In this document: piece after piece, positions 41,828-50,853 of the stretch
Layout: each line of letters opens with the position of its first letter
Position numbering within the stretch: the stretch's first letter is position 1
Source of the DNA: Dyadobacter sp. MSC1_007
GTDB taxonomy: Bacteria > Bacteroidota > Bacteroidia > Cytophagales > Spirosomataceae
DNA length: 64,000 nucleotides
NCBI RefSeq assembly: GCF_023667495.1
Contig: NZ_JAMOZL010000005.1
Span: 124,001-188,000 of the forward strand
Direction of reading: 5' to 3'
Notes under the pieces: generated by a model
Database searches by the model: none
Told to the model about the DNA's origin: nothing
The model's input: the letters and a program-made list of their open reading frames with translations, nothing else
Position numbers and translations under genes: made by a program

Positions 41828-42996
41828 ACATCAGGGAAATACATAATATCGCCCTTTTCGTTGCAGTCGGCTGGCAGATAGAACAGGAACACCGGAATAC
41901 GCGCTTTCAGCTTGTGCCATTTGGGCGGAGTTGAAACAGTGTCAGGCTCAGTCATGAAGTCGCTGTCCAGAAGTTGACTGCCTGCCATGTAGTTAGCCAG
42001 TTCGGCGGGTTTTTGTACCCGTACGCAACCATGGCTTCTCCATCGCTGGTTGCTCGCAAAAAGGTACCTCGCATTGGTATCGTGAAGATAAATCGACAGC
42101 GGGTTTTTAATCTCTACCTTTAATAATCCCAGCGAATTGTCTTCGCCTGTTTCCTGCCGGAAACGGTAAGGGAATTTTTCAGCCGTCAGTTCTTCCCAAT
42201 CCAGCTCTTCGGGATTAATTGCCTCGCCATTCTTGTCTATAATTTCAATGCGGTTCCTGGAAAGATATTCAGGATCTTTGGCCGCTTTCGGGAATATTTC
42301 ATTGATTGCAATGCTTTTGGGCACATTCCAGTAGGGATGGGTCACAATGCTTGTTGCGTAAGTGTCGATTGTCGGAGTAGGTGTATCGCGCTTGCCGACG
42401 ACGGTGCGCATGGTCAGGACATTTTTCCCGGCCGAATCCATGGCGGTAAGGTAAGCTCCGCGGATATTCACCATCACCATTCTCGGGGCGCCTTTGGCCT
42501 GGCGGTGCATCCAACGATAAGCATTCAAAGTTTCGGCTACGTAAGCGCTGCTATCGAGCTTGCGTTCTTGCAGCAAGCGTTCATAATGTGCTTTGAGATT
42601 GCGGTAAACAGGAAAAACCGGTTCCAGTCGCTCCATTACCTTTTCTACCGGCTCGCCTTCCATTAATTCCTCTGCGGCCTGACGGATCAGGGCTGTATCA
42701 GCGGCTATTTTCTTTTGCGTAAACCGGATCTTGGGTTTATGTCCGAAACCAGCTTCTTCCAGCAATGCAAAAACCGGGGCTACATTGCCCTTAGACTCGA
42801 ATTTCCGGTAATCGATGCCTTCTTTGCGGGTGTATTCCAGCAATTCTCGGTATACTTTCTTTTCACTGATTTCTTTGGCCAACTCATCGTTCGACATTTC
42901 TTCCGGGTTTTTCCGGCAGGATTGAAGAATGGCAAGCGCGAATAATATAATGAGGGGGATATACTTGGCCTTGCCCTGGCCTGACAACATTTGCAT
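41800..42996 (-). CDS. L,D-transpeptidase family lipoprotein (YcbB-like)
   Basis: A 398-residue protein. Its signal peptide ends in a lipobox LQSC (Cys27); Met3 is an equally good start. An N-terminal helical region with peptidoglycan-binding-like features precedes the YkuD domain at about 185-345: VMVNIRGAYLTAMDSAGKNVLTMRTVVGK, NPYWNVP-like HPYWNVPKSIAINEIFPKA, and the nucleophile Cys324 in RWRSHGCVRVQKPAELANYM. The layout resembles E. coli LdtD (YcbB), although the lipoprotein anchor differs. It probably makes 3-3 crosslinks in peptidoglycan from the periplasmic side. It is transcribed alone towards the YkuD_2 gene. Confidence 0.9.
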   Translation of the reverse strand: MQMLSGQGKAKYIPLIILFALAILQSCRKNPEEMSNDELAKEISEKKVYRELLEYTRKEGIDYRKFESKGNVAPVFALLEEAGFGHKPKIRFTQKKIAADTALIRQAAEELMEGEPVEKVMERLEPVFPVYRNLKAHYERLLQERKLDSSAYVAETLNAYRWMHRQAKGAPRMVMVNIRGAYLTAMDSAGKNVLTMRTVVGKRDTPTPTIDTYATSIVTHPYWNVPKSIAINEIFPKAAKDPEYLSRNRIEIIDKNGEAINPEELDWEELTAEKFPYRFRQETGEDNSLGLLKVEIKNPLSIYLHDTNARYLFASNQRWRSHGCVRVQKPAELANYMAGSQLLDSDFMTEPDTVSTPPKWHKLKARIPVFLFYLPADCNEKGDIMYFPDVYKREAPKT

Positions 42997-43140
42997 TTCG
43001 GAGGCGTTTTGGTGCTGTCAAAAGTAATGCAATTGTTGTGCTAATTAAAAAGCGGTTACCTTGTTTTTGTAATCGTTTGGAAATCAGCTTTTTGTTTTGT
43101 TTTGATTTTCTATCCCAAAATCACCTTTCTACATCAGATG

Positions 43141-43175
43141 GGGAATTAAAGTGTCAGTACAGTACTTTAATTCCC
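43141..43175. terminator. Hairpin downstream of the FtsX-type permease gene
   Basis: GGGAATTAAAGT (43141-43152) pairs with ACTTTAATTCCC (43164-43175), 14 bases past the stop at 43190. There is no clear T run on the minus side, so it may be a transcript-end stabiliser rather than a strict terminator. Confidence 0.55.
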
Positions 43176-43189
43176 ACGCCCTGAAATGC

Positions 43190-45844
43190 TCATTCGTTGC
43201 GAAGGCTGGTCACTGGATCGGCCAATGCAGCCCGGATTGCCTGAAAACTCACCGTAAAAATCGTTACAGCAAGGGTAGCAGCCCCGGTAGCAACGAAAAT
43301 CCACCAGCTCACGGTCGTCCGGTAGGGATAATGATTGAGCCATTTTTCGAGTGAAAACCAGGCCAGTGGTGACGCGATTGCAATCGCGATCAGTACCAGT
43401 TTTACAAAATCCCTGGATAGCAATGCTACTATTCCCGACACCGAAGCGCCCAGCACTTTACGGATGCCTACCTCTTTTGACCGTTGCTCCGCCGCCTGCA
43501 CTACCAGTCCGAAGATGCCCAATGCAGACAAGAACATGGTCAGCCCGCTGAAAAACATAAATAGCTGGTGCAGTTTGGACTCGGCTTCGTATTGTTTTGT
43601 GAGCTTGTCTTCAATGTTACTAATGCGGAGCAATTTTTCGGGGAAGAATTGTTTCCACAGCTTGCCTATAGCCGTGCCGACCTGCATTTCTGTCCCTGGC
43701 TGAATGCGGATGAGCATCCCTGCATATTCCGGCGACTTTTGTGCGAGAATAAGCGTTGGCTTCATCGGTTCGTAAAACGATTCGTTGTGAAAGTCACCTA
43801 CCACACCCACAGGCACCGAATGCGCGCCTTCGCTTGGTATATCCAGCTCTTTGATCCCGAGCATTTTCGCGGCCGTGGCGGTCATCAGCGAATTCTGGTT
43901 CTTCTGCGCGTTTTCGAATTTTTCAAAACCTTCTTTTTGTAAAGAATCGGCATTGAGCGCATCGGCAAAACGGTCGCTGAACATGCGGCCTTTTACCAGT
44001 TTCAGGCCCAGGGTTGCGGGCAAATCTACATCGCCGGCAATGTACCACACGCGTAGGCGCCGGTTAGCATCGGCCGGATTCTTAACTTCGCGTTGCATGT
44101 TGCCCGCGCCTTCCGCAGGCATCCACATGGTTAGACTGCTGCGTACGACACCGGGTATCCGTTGCAGTTCGCTTTTAAATGCTTCGCCTTTGCCGTTCCA
44201 GGAAATCTGCTCGATGCCCATCAGATTGTTCTTGTCGTAGCCAAGCTCCTTGTTTTTCATAAGGTCCAGTTGTTGCCGGACTACGATTGTAGCCACCAGA
44301 ACAATGACGGAAATCGAGAACTGAGCTACAACGAGCGTTTTACGCAGTCTGTTCCGCCCCAAGGAAGCATTGAATTTACCTTGCAGCATATGCCCTGGTT
44401 TAGAGCCGGAAACGACCAAAGCCGGATAAAGGCCAGTCAGTATGGCTGTTAAAAATGCGATCAACAATGCTGCTACTGCCATAGGCAGATTGGATGAGAA
44501 GGTCATTGCGAGCTTATGCCCCAGGAAGTTTTCAACCGAATGCAATGAAAAAATGTAGGATAAGCTTGCAATGCAGATCGAAATACCAAAGAGCAGCATC
44601 GTTTCGGTCAGAAGCTGAATGACCAATTGGGAGCGAGAGCCGCTGAGTATTTTACGCACACCCGCTTCCTTCACACGCGCAGCGGCTTTTGCAATACTGA
44701 GGTTTATAAAATTCACACAGGCGATAAATAGTAATAATAATGCAACACCGGCAAAAATATAGATCGTTTTAGCGCTGGCTCTCACTTTTTGACCTTCTGC
44801 AAAGTCAGAATGCAGATAGACATCCTGTAGAGGCTGAAACTCAAACCGGTCGCGGTTGTTTTTCATGACGCCCGCATACCATTGATTTACCTTGCTTGTA
44901 AATTTGCTGACGTCGGTGCCTGGTTTCAGCAGCAAATAATTATTCGTAAACATGATATATTTACTGCCGGCTAATTGTTCGTGTTTGATGGGTTTCAGCC
45001 GGATTACATCGGTGCGAAATTGACTATTGTAAGGAAGATCTTCGATCAAACCGGTTATTTCATACGGACTTGGTTCGGAGCCGAAATTGGGAGCCTGGTA
45101 AATAGTTCGTCCGATGGGATTTTGGCCAGGGAATATCCGGGATGCAAACGACCGCGTTACCAGAAGTTTCCAGCGATTACCCGTGGGAATCTGAAAGCTA
45201 CCAGCGACCAGTTTGAAATCGAGAATTTGCTTAATGGTTGAATCGGCAGTGAGTATGCTGGCTTCAATAGCTTCACTGTTTTTTGGGCGAAGTCTGAAAT
45301 GCATGAGCTCGGTTTCAATCGAGGAACAGGCTTCAACTTCAGGGTAATTTCTCATTAGCTCTTGCGCGAGTGGAGCTGGTGATGAAGCAGATCGTTCCAG
45401 GAGGCTATTACCCCTGTTATTGACTCCCAGTATCCGGTAAATATTATCCGCACGGCTCCATTGCCGGTCATAGGAAAGGCTGTCGATCACCACGGTTGCC
45501 ACCATCATGCATGCCCAAAGCCCGATCGCAAGGCCAGTGATATGGATCAGGGAATATGCCCGGTTTTTCACCAGCACGCGGGAGCCGATCTTGAAATAAT
45601 TACTTAATATTTCGGGACTTAATAACGACACTTTGTCGTGTGAAGATGGTTTTCGTCTCATCACCGACGGTCGGAGCAATGCCAATACCTCCCGAAAATA
45701 GAAAGTCCGGGCTTTACGCGCACCCGAGCGCTGATAACGTAATGCATAACGCTCGTGCAGGTCGCCGAGGAGTTCTTCACGCAAATGTGGGGCGCAGATC
45801 TTTGTGGCCAGTTTATCGAGCCAGCGGGGAGGTAGGGAGGTCAT
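43190..45844 (-). CDS. ABC transporter permease with N-terminal permease prefix domain (FtsX/MacB type)
   Basis: An 884-residue protein. Residues 1-75 match the 'permease prefix domain 2' (PPRWLDKLATKICAPHLREELLGDLHERYALRY), which is found where such permeases are paired with PadR regulators. TM1 lies near 100 (SLIHITGLAIGLWACMMVATVVI), followed by a MacB-like periplasmic core and an FtsX domain with KTIYIFAGVALLLLFIACVNFINLS. A second core/FtsX unit (about 520-884) ends with the typical RSKEVGIRKVLGASVSGIVALLSRDFV. Members lack ATPase activity and depend on an ATPase encoded elsewhere; export of peptides or antimicrobial compounds and envelope stress roles are known for relatives. Its ATG overlaps the stop of the padR gene by four bases. 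Confidence 0.92.
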   Translation of the reverse strand: MTSLPPRWLDKLATKICAPHLREELLGDLHERYALRYQRSGARKARTFYFREVLALLRPSVMRRKPSSHDKVSLLSPEILSNYFKIGSRVLVKNRAYSLIHITGLAIGLWACMMVATVVIDSLSYDRQWSRADNIYRILGVNNRGNSLLERSASSPAPLAQELMRNYPEVEACSSIETELMHFRLRPKNSEAIEASILTADSTIKQILDFKLVAGSFQIPTGNRWKLLVTRSFASRIFPGQNPIGRTIYQAPNFGSEPSPYEITGLIEDLPYNSQFRTDVIRLKPIKHEQLAGSKYIMFTNNYLLLKPGTDVSKFTSKVNQWYAGVMKNNRDRFEFQPLQDVYLHSDFAEGQKVRASAKTIYIFAGVALLLLFIACVNFINLSIAKAAARVKEAGVRKILSGSRSQLVIQLLTETMLLFGISICIASLSYIFSLHSVENFLGHKLAMTFSSNLPMAVAALLIAFLTAILTGLYPALVVSGSKPGHMLQGKFNASLGRNRLRKTLVVAQFSISVIVLVATIVVRQQLDLMKNKELGYDKNNLMGIEQISWNGKGEAFKSELQRIPGVVRSSLTMWMPAEGAGNMQREVKNPADANRRLRVWYIAGDVDLPATLGLKLVKGRMFSDRFADALNADSLQKEGFEKFENAQKNQNSLMTATAAKMLGIKELDIPSEGAHSVPVGVVGDFHNESFYEPMKPTLILAQKSPEYAGMLIRIQPGTEMQVGTAIGKLWKQFFPEKLLRISNIEDKLTKQYEAESKLHQLFMFFSGLTMFLSALGIFGLVVQAAEQRSKEVGIRKVLGASVSGIVALLSRDFVKLVLIAIAIASPLAWFSLEKWLNHYPYRTTVSWWIFVATGAATLAVTIFTVSFQAIRAALADPVTSLRNE

Positions 45845-46194
45845 AATCCTGAAACGTTAAGGCCCATTTTAGATAATTCGCCGGGAGCGATCCGGTCCCA
45901 TAAGTTATTGCGGACCGTCCGCGCGTCACTCAGGATTTTACCGCCAAAGTTCGTGACAGTAAAAAGCCGCTTCCTGCGCCCGCCGCGTTCCTGCGTAGCT
46001 TCTCCGAGGGAGGATTGCAGGTAACCTTTCTGTTCCAGCCTTTGCAAGGCAGCATGTACTGCACCGGTGCTGACGGTCTGGCCGGTTTCCTTTTCCAACT
46101 CCTCGGCGATCACCACCGAATAGGCGCCCGGCGACAATGCCGCCACGGCCAGCAATACTATTTCTTCAAATTCACCCAGATCGCTTCTTCTCAT
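45841..46194 (-). CDS. PadR family transcriptional regulator
   Basis: A 117-residue winged-helix protein. FEEIVLLAVAALSPGAYSVVIAEELEKETGQTVSTGAVHAALQRLEQKGYLQSSLG is the PadR N-terminal helix-turn-helix with the recognition helix in VSTGAVHAALQRL, followed by the wing (ERGGRRKRLFTVTNFGGKIL). It is translationally coupled (ATGA) to the FtsX-type permease gene and most likely represses its own operon until a ligand, often a drug-like or phenolic compound in this family, is bound. Confidence 0.93.
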   Translation of the reverse strand: MRRSDLGEFEEIVLLAVAALSPGAYSVVIAEELEKETGQTVSTGAVHAALQRLEQKGYLQSSLGEATQERGGRRKRLFTVTNFGGKILSDARTVRNNLWDRIAPGELSKMGLNVSGL

Positions 46195-46295
46195 GGAATA
46201 TCAGTTCAAAACTTATTTCATCTATTTCCGTATGTAAAATACCTTGCCAGTTGTTAAAAATGCTGAATGCATACCGTAGACGCATATTTTACAGG

Positions 46296-46352
46296 AAAGC
46301 CCTGTTCAACAGCGGACAACTGATGTCCGCTGTTGCACAGGGCCGGGCTTTT
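46296..46352 (-). terminator. Terminator of the polyol/FGGY kinase operon
   Basis: AACAGCGGAC (46308-46317) pairs with GTCCGCTGTT (46325-46334), flanked by CCCTGT/ACAGGG and AAAGCCC/GGGCTTT. It lies 20-76 bases past the last gene of the operon. Confidence 0.75.
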
Positions 46353-46371
46353 CGAAAAAAGAAAGCTAATG

Positions 46372-47307
46372 TTATTTCTTGCCAAAAAACTTTTGCTTCG
46401 GGCTAGGCTTTTGCGTGTATTCTTTCACAGCTTCGGCCGCTTCAATGGGCAGGTCGGATTCGAGTATCGATGCGCCGTCTTTGGCGATGGCGATGTATGC
46501 GGCTTTACGCTCTTCGGCGGTTTTCAGTTTATCATAGGACGATGCGGCCGAGATCATGCACATGGTGCCCTTTTTGTTCAGTAGTGCATATAATTGCTTG
46601 TTTTCCGGCTTTACATGCGGACCAATGTAAGCGATCATCTGCGTGAAAGGCACACCTGCTTTTTCATAATCCTCATATTCCTTCATATTCCGGATGAAGG
46701 CGGAAAATGTGTGGTTTTTGTTTTGAGAAAGATAATATTTCGCTTCGGCGGCACTGTGCACGGTAAGCATCACGAATGCGTCGGCCTTGTGTTTTTTGAT
46801 CAAAGCAGCGGTCATGGCGAGCGGCACATCTTTATGGTCGAGGTTAACGACGGTTTTGCCGCGCGCCCATTCAATCACTTCGGAAAGGGTAGGGATCGGA
46901 AAGTCAGTCACATTGCCTTCTGAATCTTTGAGTCTGAATTTTTTAAGCTCTTCGTAGGTGTAATCGGAGAGTTTGCCCTTGCCCGTCGTAGTGCGGTCGA
47001 GGGTGGCGTCGTGCATGAGTACCATCACGCTGTCCTTGGTTAGCCGTGGATCTATTTCGAAGAATGCCGGGGTATGCCGCAACGTGTTTTCGAATGTGGC
47101 AATGGAGTTTTCCGGGAAGCCTTTCACCATTCCACCGCGATGACCGGCGATAAGCATGATATCGTTTTCTGCATATTTGAACAATGCATGCAAATCCTGC
47201 GGCGATTTGATTTTCAAGACATTCATCTTTTCCTGAGCTGTAACCGACAGACTGCCGGCAAGCAAAAGAGCGGAAAAAATGAGCGGGTTAAGGATTTTAG
47301 TTTTCAT
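46372..47307 (-). CDS. Exported glycerophosphodiester phosphodiesterase family protein
   Basis: A 311-residue protein with a Sec signal (PLIFSALLLAGSLSVTAQ). The GDPD TIM-barrel motifs are present: LIAGHRGGMVKGFPENSIATFENTL near residue 54 with catalytic His, Arg and Glu, FEIDPRLTKDSVMVLMHDATLDRTTTG with the metal-binding Glu/Asp and second His, and VVNLDHKDV. It hydrolyses glycerophosphodiesters to glycerol-3-phosphate and an alcohol. It lies 15 bases behind the histidine phosphatase gene as the last gene of the seven-gene operon. A periplasmic location upstream of transport would let it release the polyol or sugar that the rest of the operon uses (inference). Confidence 0.9.
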   Translation of the reverse strand: MKTKILNPLIFSALLLAGSLSVTAQEKMNVLKIKSPQDLHALFKYAENDIMLIAGHRGGMVKGFPENSIATFENTLRHTPAFFEIDPRLTKDSVMVLMHDATLDRTTTGKGKLSDYTYEELKKFRLKDSEGNVTDFPIPTLSEVIEWARGKTVVNLDHKDVPLAMTAALIKKHKADAFVMLTVHSAAEAKYYLSQNKNHTFSAFIRNMKEYEDYEKAGVPFTQMIAYIGPHVKPENKQLYALLNKKGTMCMISAASSYDKLKTAEERKAAYIAIAKDGASILESDLPIEAAEAVKEYTQKPSPKQKFFGKK

Positions 47308-47322
47308 AAATAGAAGTAAAAA

Positions 47323-47925
47323 TTAAGAGCGGCAATTGAGTTTTAACAGACTGAATTCTCCCTGATCGTCGAGGCTGAACAAGGTAACCGAAGCGTTTTC
47401 CTGAACGATCCGGCGGTAATGTTTGAGTGGCATACCCAGCTTCCAGGCCATGTAAAACCGGTTCACAGCATTGTGAGCTACTACCAGCACGGTCCCGTTC
47501 GGGTGTTTTTGGGATATTTCATTAAAAAAGTCATCGACCCGCGTTACGATTTCCATTGCAGTATCGCCGGTTCCGCCTGCGCGGTTATGGTCCGGATCGT
47601 TGGCCCAGTTATCCCAAAGCTCTGGGTTCTCGGCAACGAATTCGGAGCGGGTTTTGCCTTCCCATTCGCCAAATGAAGCTTCGATCAGGCGCTCATCCGC
47701 TACTATTTCAGGGAAATTATCGGAAGCGATAGCGGCTGTGCGGTGCGCCCGTTGCAATGGAGAGGTGTATACCGCGTCAAAAGTGATATCTTTTAACAAC
47801 TCTGCCGCTGTATGCGCTTGCTGAATGCCTTTATCGGTGAGGTCAATATTGGTAGCGCCGCAATAACGGTTACCGTCTGCATTCCAGTGTGTTTCTCCGT
47901 GGCGGAGCAGATATACATTTAGCAT
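47323..47925 (-). CDS. Histidine phosphatase family protein
   Basis: A 200-residue cytoplasmic phosphoglycerate-mutase-like phosphatase. It carries the phospho-acceptor motif VYLLRHGETHWN (His near residue 9), TSPLQRAHRTAAI, EASFGEWEGKTRSEF and the second His in VVAHNAVNRFYMAWKLGMP. This form resembles sugar-phosphate and alpha-ribazole-type phosphatases more than glycolytic mutases. In the operon it may dephosphorylate a dead-end or end-product phosphorylated by one of the two FGGY kinases. Gaps to its neighbours are 9 and 15 bases. Confidence 0.9.
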   Translation of the reverse strand: MLNVYLLRHGETHWNADGNRYCGATNIDLTDKGIQQAHTAAELLKDITFDAVYTSPLQRAHRTAAIASDNFPEIVADERLIEASFGEWEGKTRSEFVAENPELWDNWANDPDHNRAGGTGDTAMEIVTRVDDFFNEISQKHPNGTVLVVAHNAVNRFYMAWKLGMPLKHYRRIVQENASVTLFSLDDQGEFSLLKLNCRS

Positions 47926-47934
47926 AGTCGATGA

Positions 47935-49383
47935 TTATTGGATTTCTCCTGATATAAACCCTTTTTCAGTCAAAGTTTGGATAAAAAGATGGTATTGCCG
48001 GTCATAGGCTTCCACGAGATCAGGATCGGGCTGCACTGTCTTTTCAATGCGGGTCAATGCCTGCGCGGCTTCGCTGAGTGAGCTAAAATGCTTTTGAGAA
48101 GCTGCAACAATGGCCGCCCCAACGGCCCCTGTGACATTTCCGCATTTGTGAACCGGCCTGTTCAGCACATTGCTGCGAATGGTTAGCCAAACGTCGCTGT
48201 TGCTTCCGCCACCTGCCGTGTACACTGCATTGACTTTTTCACCTGATAACTTTTCGATCAGTTCGTAGGCGTAACGTTCCACAAATGCCACACCTTCCAT
48301 ATTGGCCGCAAAAAGCTTTTCTCTCGTTATATTATCAGGGGCAAAACCTCTTGCTTGTGGTGAAATAAATGGAAAACGCTCGCCTTCCTGCATTAACGGA
48401 TATGCTATTTGCCCGGTCGGGATGAGTTTAACCGCTGCTTCGTTCAGATTAGCGAGATTATCGGTGAAACCTGCCGAAACCCAGTCTGCACCGATATTAC
48501 CTGCACCTCCCGGCATCCAGTAGCCTTCGGGATGCCGGTGGCTGTACAATCGTCCGTCCGGATCGCGCACTTCCGAGGTCGTTACACCTTTGACTACTAG
48601 GGTTGTCCCAATCGTCGTATTCCAGTCCCCCGGCTTGACCGCCCCTGACGCTACCTGGGAAGCACAGCCGTCGGTCATGCCTGCTACCACGTCGATAGTG
48701 GGCAATTTTAATGCATCTGCAAGCTCGGGAAGCAACGTTCCAATCGTCGTCCCCGATGGCACGACTTTCTGAAACCATTCTTTTTTTAATGGTAGTTGTT
48801 CAAAAAGATAATCCGGCCATTCGCCTGACGCGACGTCAAAGCCGGATTTCAATGCATTAGTATAGTCGGTTACGTTAAAATCACCGCATAGCTTGCCTAT
48901 GATGTAGTCCGTAGCGTGGATCCACGTTTTAATTTGGCTTAATTTTTCGGGAAAATGATTGGCATACCAAACCATCTTGGATAAACCACTTGACGCATTG
49001 AAACCGGTGTAGCCTTCCGGATGAAACTGCTCGGCTATTTTTCGGCAAAGTTTACCTTCTTCGGACGGCCGGTTGTCGCTGTACATCAATGCAGGATGCA
49101 AAGGCTCATTGTTGCTGTCGAGCGGGATTACAGTACCCGAAGTTGACGTAACGGAAATCGCCCGGATGTTTGAAAGAGAAATGTTACTTTGGACCGAAAC
49201 CAATAAATTCTGAAGACAACCATAAGCGGATTCCCACCATAATTGCGGTGATTGCTCTTCGCGCGATCCTGCCGTGAGTGGAAACACTTTTTCACTGCTT
49301 CCAATAACCTGACCCACGTCGTCGATCAATACCACCCGCACACCTTGCGTCCCAACGTCGATCCCTAAAAAGTATGAATTCAT
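47935..49383 (-). CDS. FGGY-family carbohydrate kinase (second of two)
   Basis: A 482-residue FGGY kinase with FLGIDVGTQGVRVVLIDDVGQV at the N-terminus. Catalytic Asp lies in VVAGMTDGCASQVASGAVKPGDW with the substrate loop WNTTIGTTLVVKG, and the ATP-binding glycine loop is VYTAGGGSNSDVWLTIRSNVLN in the C-terminal domain. Length and motifs fit xylulokinase-like enzymes, but the FGGY family acts on many pentoses, polyols and sugar-like substrates. It is distinct from the kinase encoded eight bases upstream (different N-terminal and substrate-loop residues), so two different substrates or successive intermediates are likely. Confidence 0.9.
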   Translation of the reverse strand: MNSYFLGIDVGTQGVRVVLIDDVGQVIGSSEKVFPLTAGSREEQSPQLWWESAYGCLQNLLVSVQSNISLSNIRAISVTSTSGTVIPLDSNNEPLHPALMYSDNRPSEEGKLCRKIAEQFHPEGYTGFNASSGLSKMVWYANHFPEKLSQIKTWIHATDYIIGKLCGDFNVTDYTNALKSGFDVASGEWPDYLFEQLPLKKEWFQKVVPSGTTIGTLLPELADALKLPTIDVVAGMTDGCASQVASGAVKPGDWNTTIGTTLVVKGVTTSEVRDPDGRLYSHRHPEGYWMPGGAGNIGADWVSAGFTDNLANLNEAAVKLIPTGQIAYPLMQEGERFPFISPQARGFAPDNITREKLFAANMEGVAFVERYAYELIEKLSGEKVNAVYTAGGGSNSDVWLTIRSNVLNRPVHKCGNVTGAVGAAIVAASQKHFSSLSEAAQALTRIEKTVQPDPDLVEAYDRQYHLFIQTLTEKGFISGEIQ

Positions 49384-49391
49384 TTGGTTAA

Positions 49392-50843
49392 TTATTTTTC
49401 ATCCAACGATTTGAATGCATTCCGTGAGCGTTTCCATTCGTTGTACCATTCGATGTGCGTATTATCGTCGTCAGGCGGTATTATTTCAAGTGTTTCTGGC
49501 AGATGATTTGGAATACCTAATGCATTATTACAAATCAACACCCCGCCTGCAACTGACGCTTGCCGGTAATTGGCGCGGATCATGACTTTTTTACCCAACA
49601 AATTGGCGATAAACTGGCGGAGCACACGGCTTTGCACGCCACCGCCACAGACCCACACATAGTCTTTATCGTGATGCGTTACCTCGCGCAAAACCTTGTA
49701 GTTTTCCGCAATGCTGCATGCAATGTCCCACAGCGTTGCCCAAACAAAATGCCCGCGGCTCAGCTGATGCGAAACAGGGGTATTAAACACAAATCCACCC
49801 CTCGTTAAAGGCGATTTTTCTCCTGCCAGCAATGATCCAAGGGCCGCAACGCAATGGGTATCCTGTATCGCAGACACTTCCTGTTCGATCAGTTCATAAG
49901 GTTCATTAGGATAAAAAATTTCTTTCAATCGCTGGTAATTAAGCCCGGTAACGCCTGCATTGGCTTCCAGGAGGAAGTTGCTATGATCGGTATGTCGGTT
50001 GGTCCAGGTGCGTTCGAGGTCGTCGGTGACGTAGTGGTCGGCGATTTTGAGAATAGGGGTCGTGGTGCCCGAGACAATGACAATATCCTCCACAGACGGC
50101 TGCATGCTCATAATGGCAAGCTGGGTGTCCGATCCTCCCACGATGACTTGCGCGTTGGCTGGGATATTCAGTTCGCTGGCAACTTCCGGCAATACCGGTC
50201 CCAGGACGCTTCCCGAGCGGTATAGCCGAGGCAAAAGGGCAAGATCGATCGCATAAGCGGCGCATAATGTGTCCGACCATTCGCCTGCCTCGACGTCATA
50301 AAGCAGCGTTTCGGATGCCTGTGAATGTTCGTAACCGATTACACCGCTGAATTTGAATTGCGCCCAGTCGCTGATGCTTGTAAATGTAGCGACATGCTGC
50401 CATAGCTCCGGGCGCCGGTTACGCAGCCCGACCAACTTCATTGCCGAGAACAGGGAAGTAGGATAGCGGCCGGTTAACATATAAATGGCATGCTTGTCAG
50501 GTGCAATATCCTCCCATTCCCGCCCCCGATGGTCGATATTAGGCATGCCAATGATGGATTTGCCAGTCCGGTCCAGCGCAACTATCCCTTCACGCTGGCT
50601 TGTGGCGGTAATGGCGATAAATTCGACTGCGCCAGCCTGTGCAATGGCTTCTTTGGCCAATGTTTTGATCTGTGACCAGAGTGCATCGCCGTCGAAAAAA
50701 ATAGATTCCGGGTAACTGTAGTCTTTTTCGTAGCGCATGTCGCCGCTGGCAACGCCGAGGATCGTGCCCGTCGTGTTCGCCACGGCAACACGTACATTGC
50801 CTGTACCAATATCTGCAACCAGGTAAGCCTGTTGTAAAGTCAT
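49392..50843 (-). CDS. FGGY-family carbohydrate kinase (first of two; LsrK/YoaC-like)
   Basis: A 483-residue FGGY kinase. It begins with AYLVADIGTGNVRVAVANTTG and contains ITATSQREGIVALDRTGK, FTSISDWAQFKFSGVIG, the catalytic Asp in VIVGGSDTQLAIMSMQ and the nucleotide loop VWVCGGGVQSRVLRQFIANLLG. SQREGIV and ISDWAQFKFSG resemble the corresponding SMREGIV and ISDWMAFMLSG segments of the AI-2 kinase LsrK as I recall them, and the pairing with a 2-hydroxyacid dehydrogenase and a polyol-type MFS gene matches Bacillus YoaC. The substrate is unknown; a tetrose, pentose or branched sugar-like compound is plausible. Confidence 0.88.
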   Translation of the reverse strand: MTLQQAYLVADIGTGNVRVAVANTTGTILGVASGDMRYEKDYSYPESIFFDGDALWSQIKTLAKEAIAQAGAVEFIAITATSQREGIVALDRTGKSIIGMPNIDHRGREWEDIAPDKHAIYMLTGRYPTSLFSAMKLVGLRNRRPELWQHVATFTSISDWAQFKFSGVIGYEHSQASETLLYDVEAGEWSDTLCAAYAIDLALLPRLYRSGSVLGPVLPEVASELNIPANAQVIVGGSDTQLAIMSMQPSVEDIVIVSGTTTPILKIADHYVTDDLERTWTNRHTDHSNFLLEANAGVTGLNYQRLKEIFYPNEPYELIEQEVSAIQDTHCVAALGSLLAGEKSPLTRGGFVFNTPVSHQLSRGHFVWATLWDIACSIAENYKVLREVTHHDKDYVWVCGGGVQSRVLRQFIANLLGKKVMIRANYRQASVAGGVLICNNALGIPNHLPETLEIIPPDDDNTHIEWYNEWKRSRNAFKSLDEK

Positions 50844-50853
50844 TGTGCTTTAA

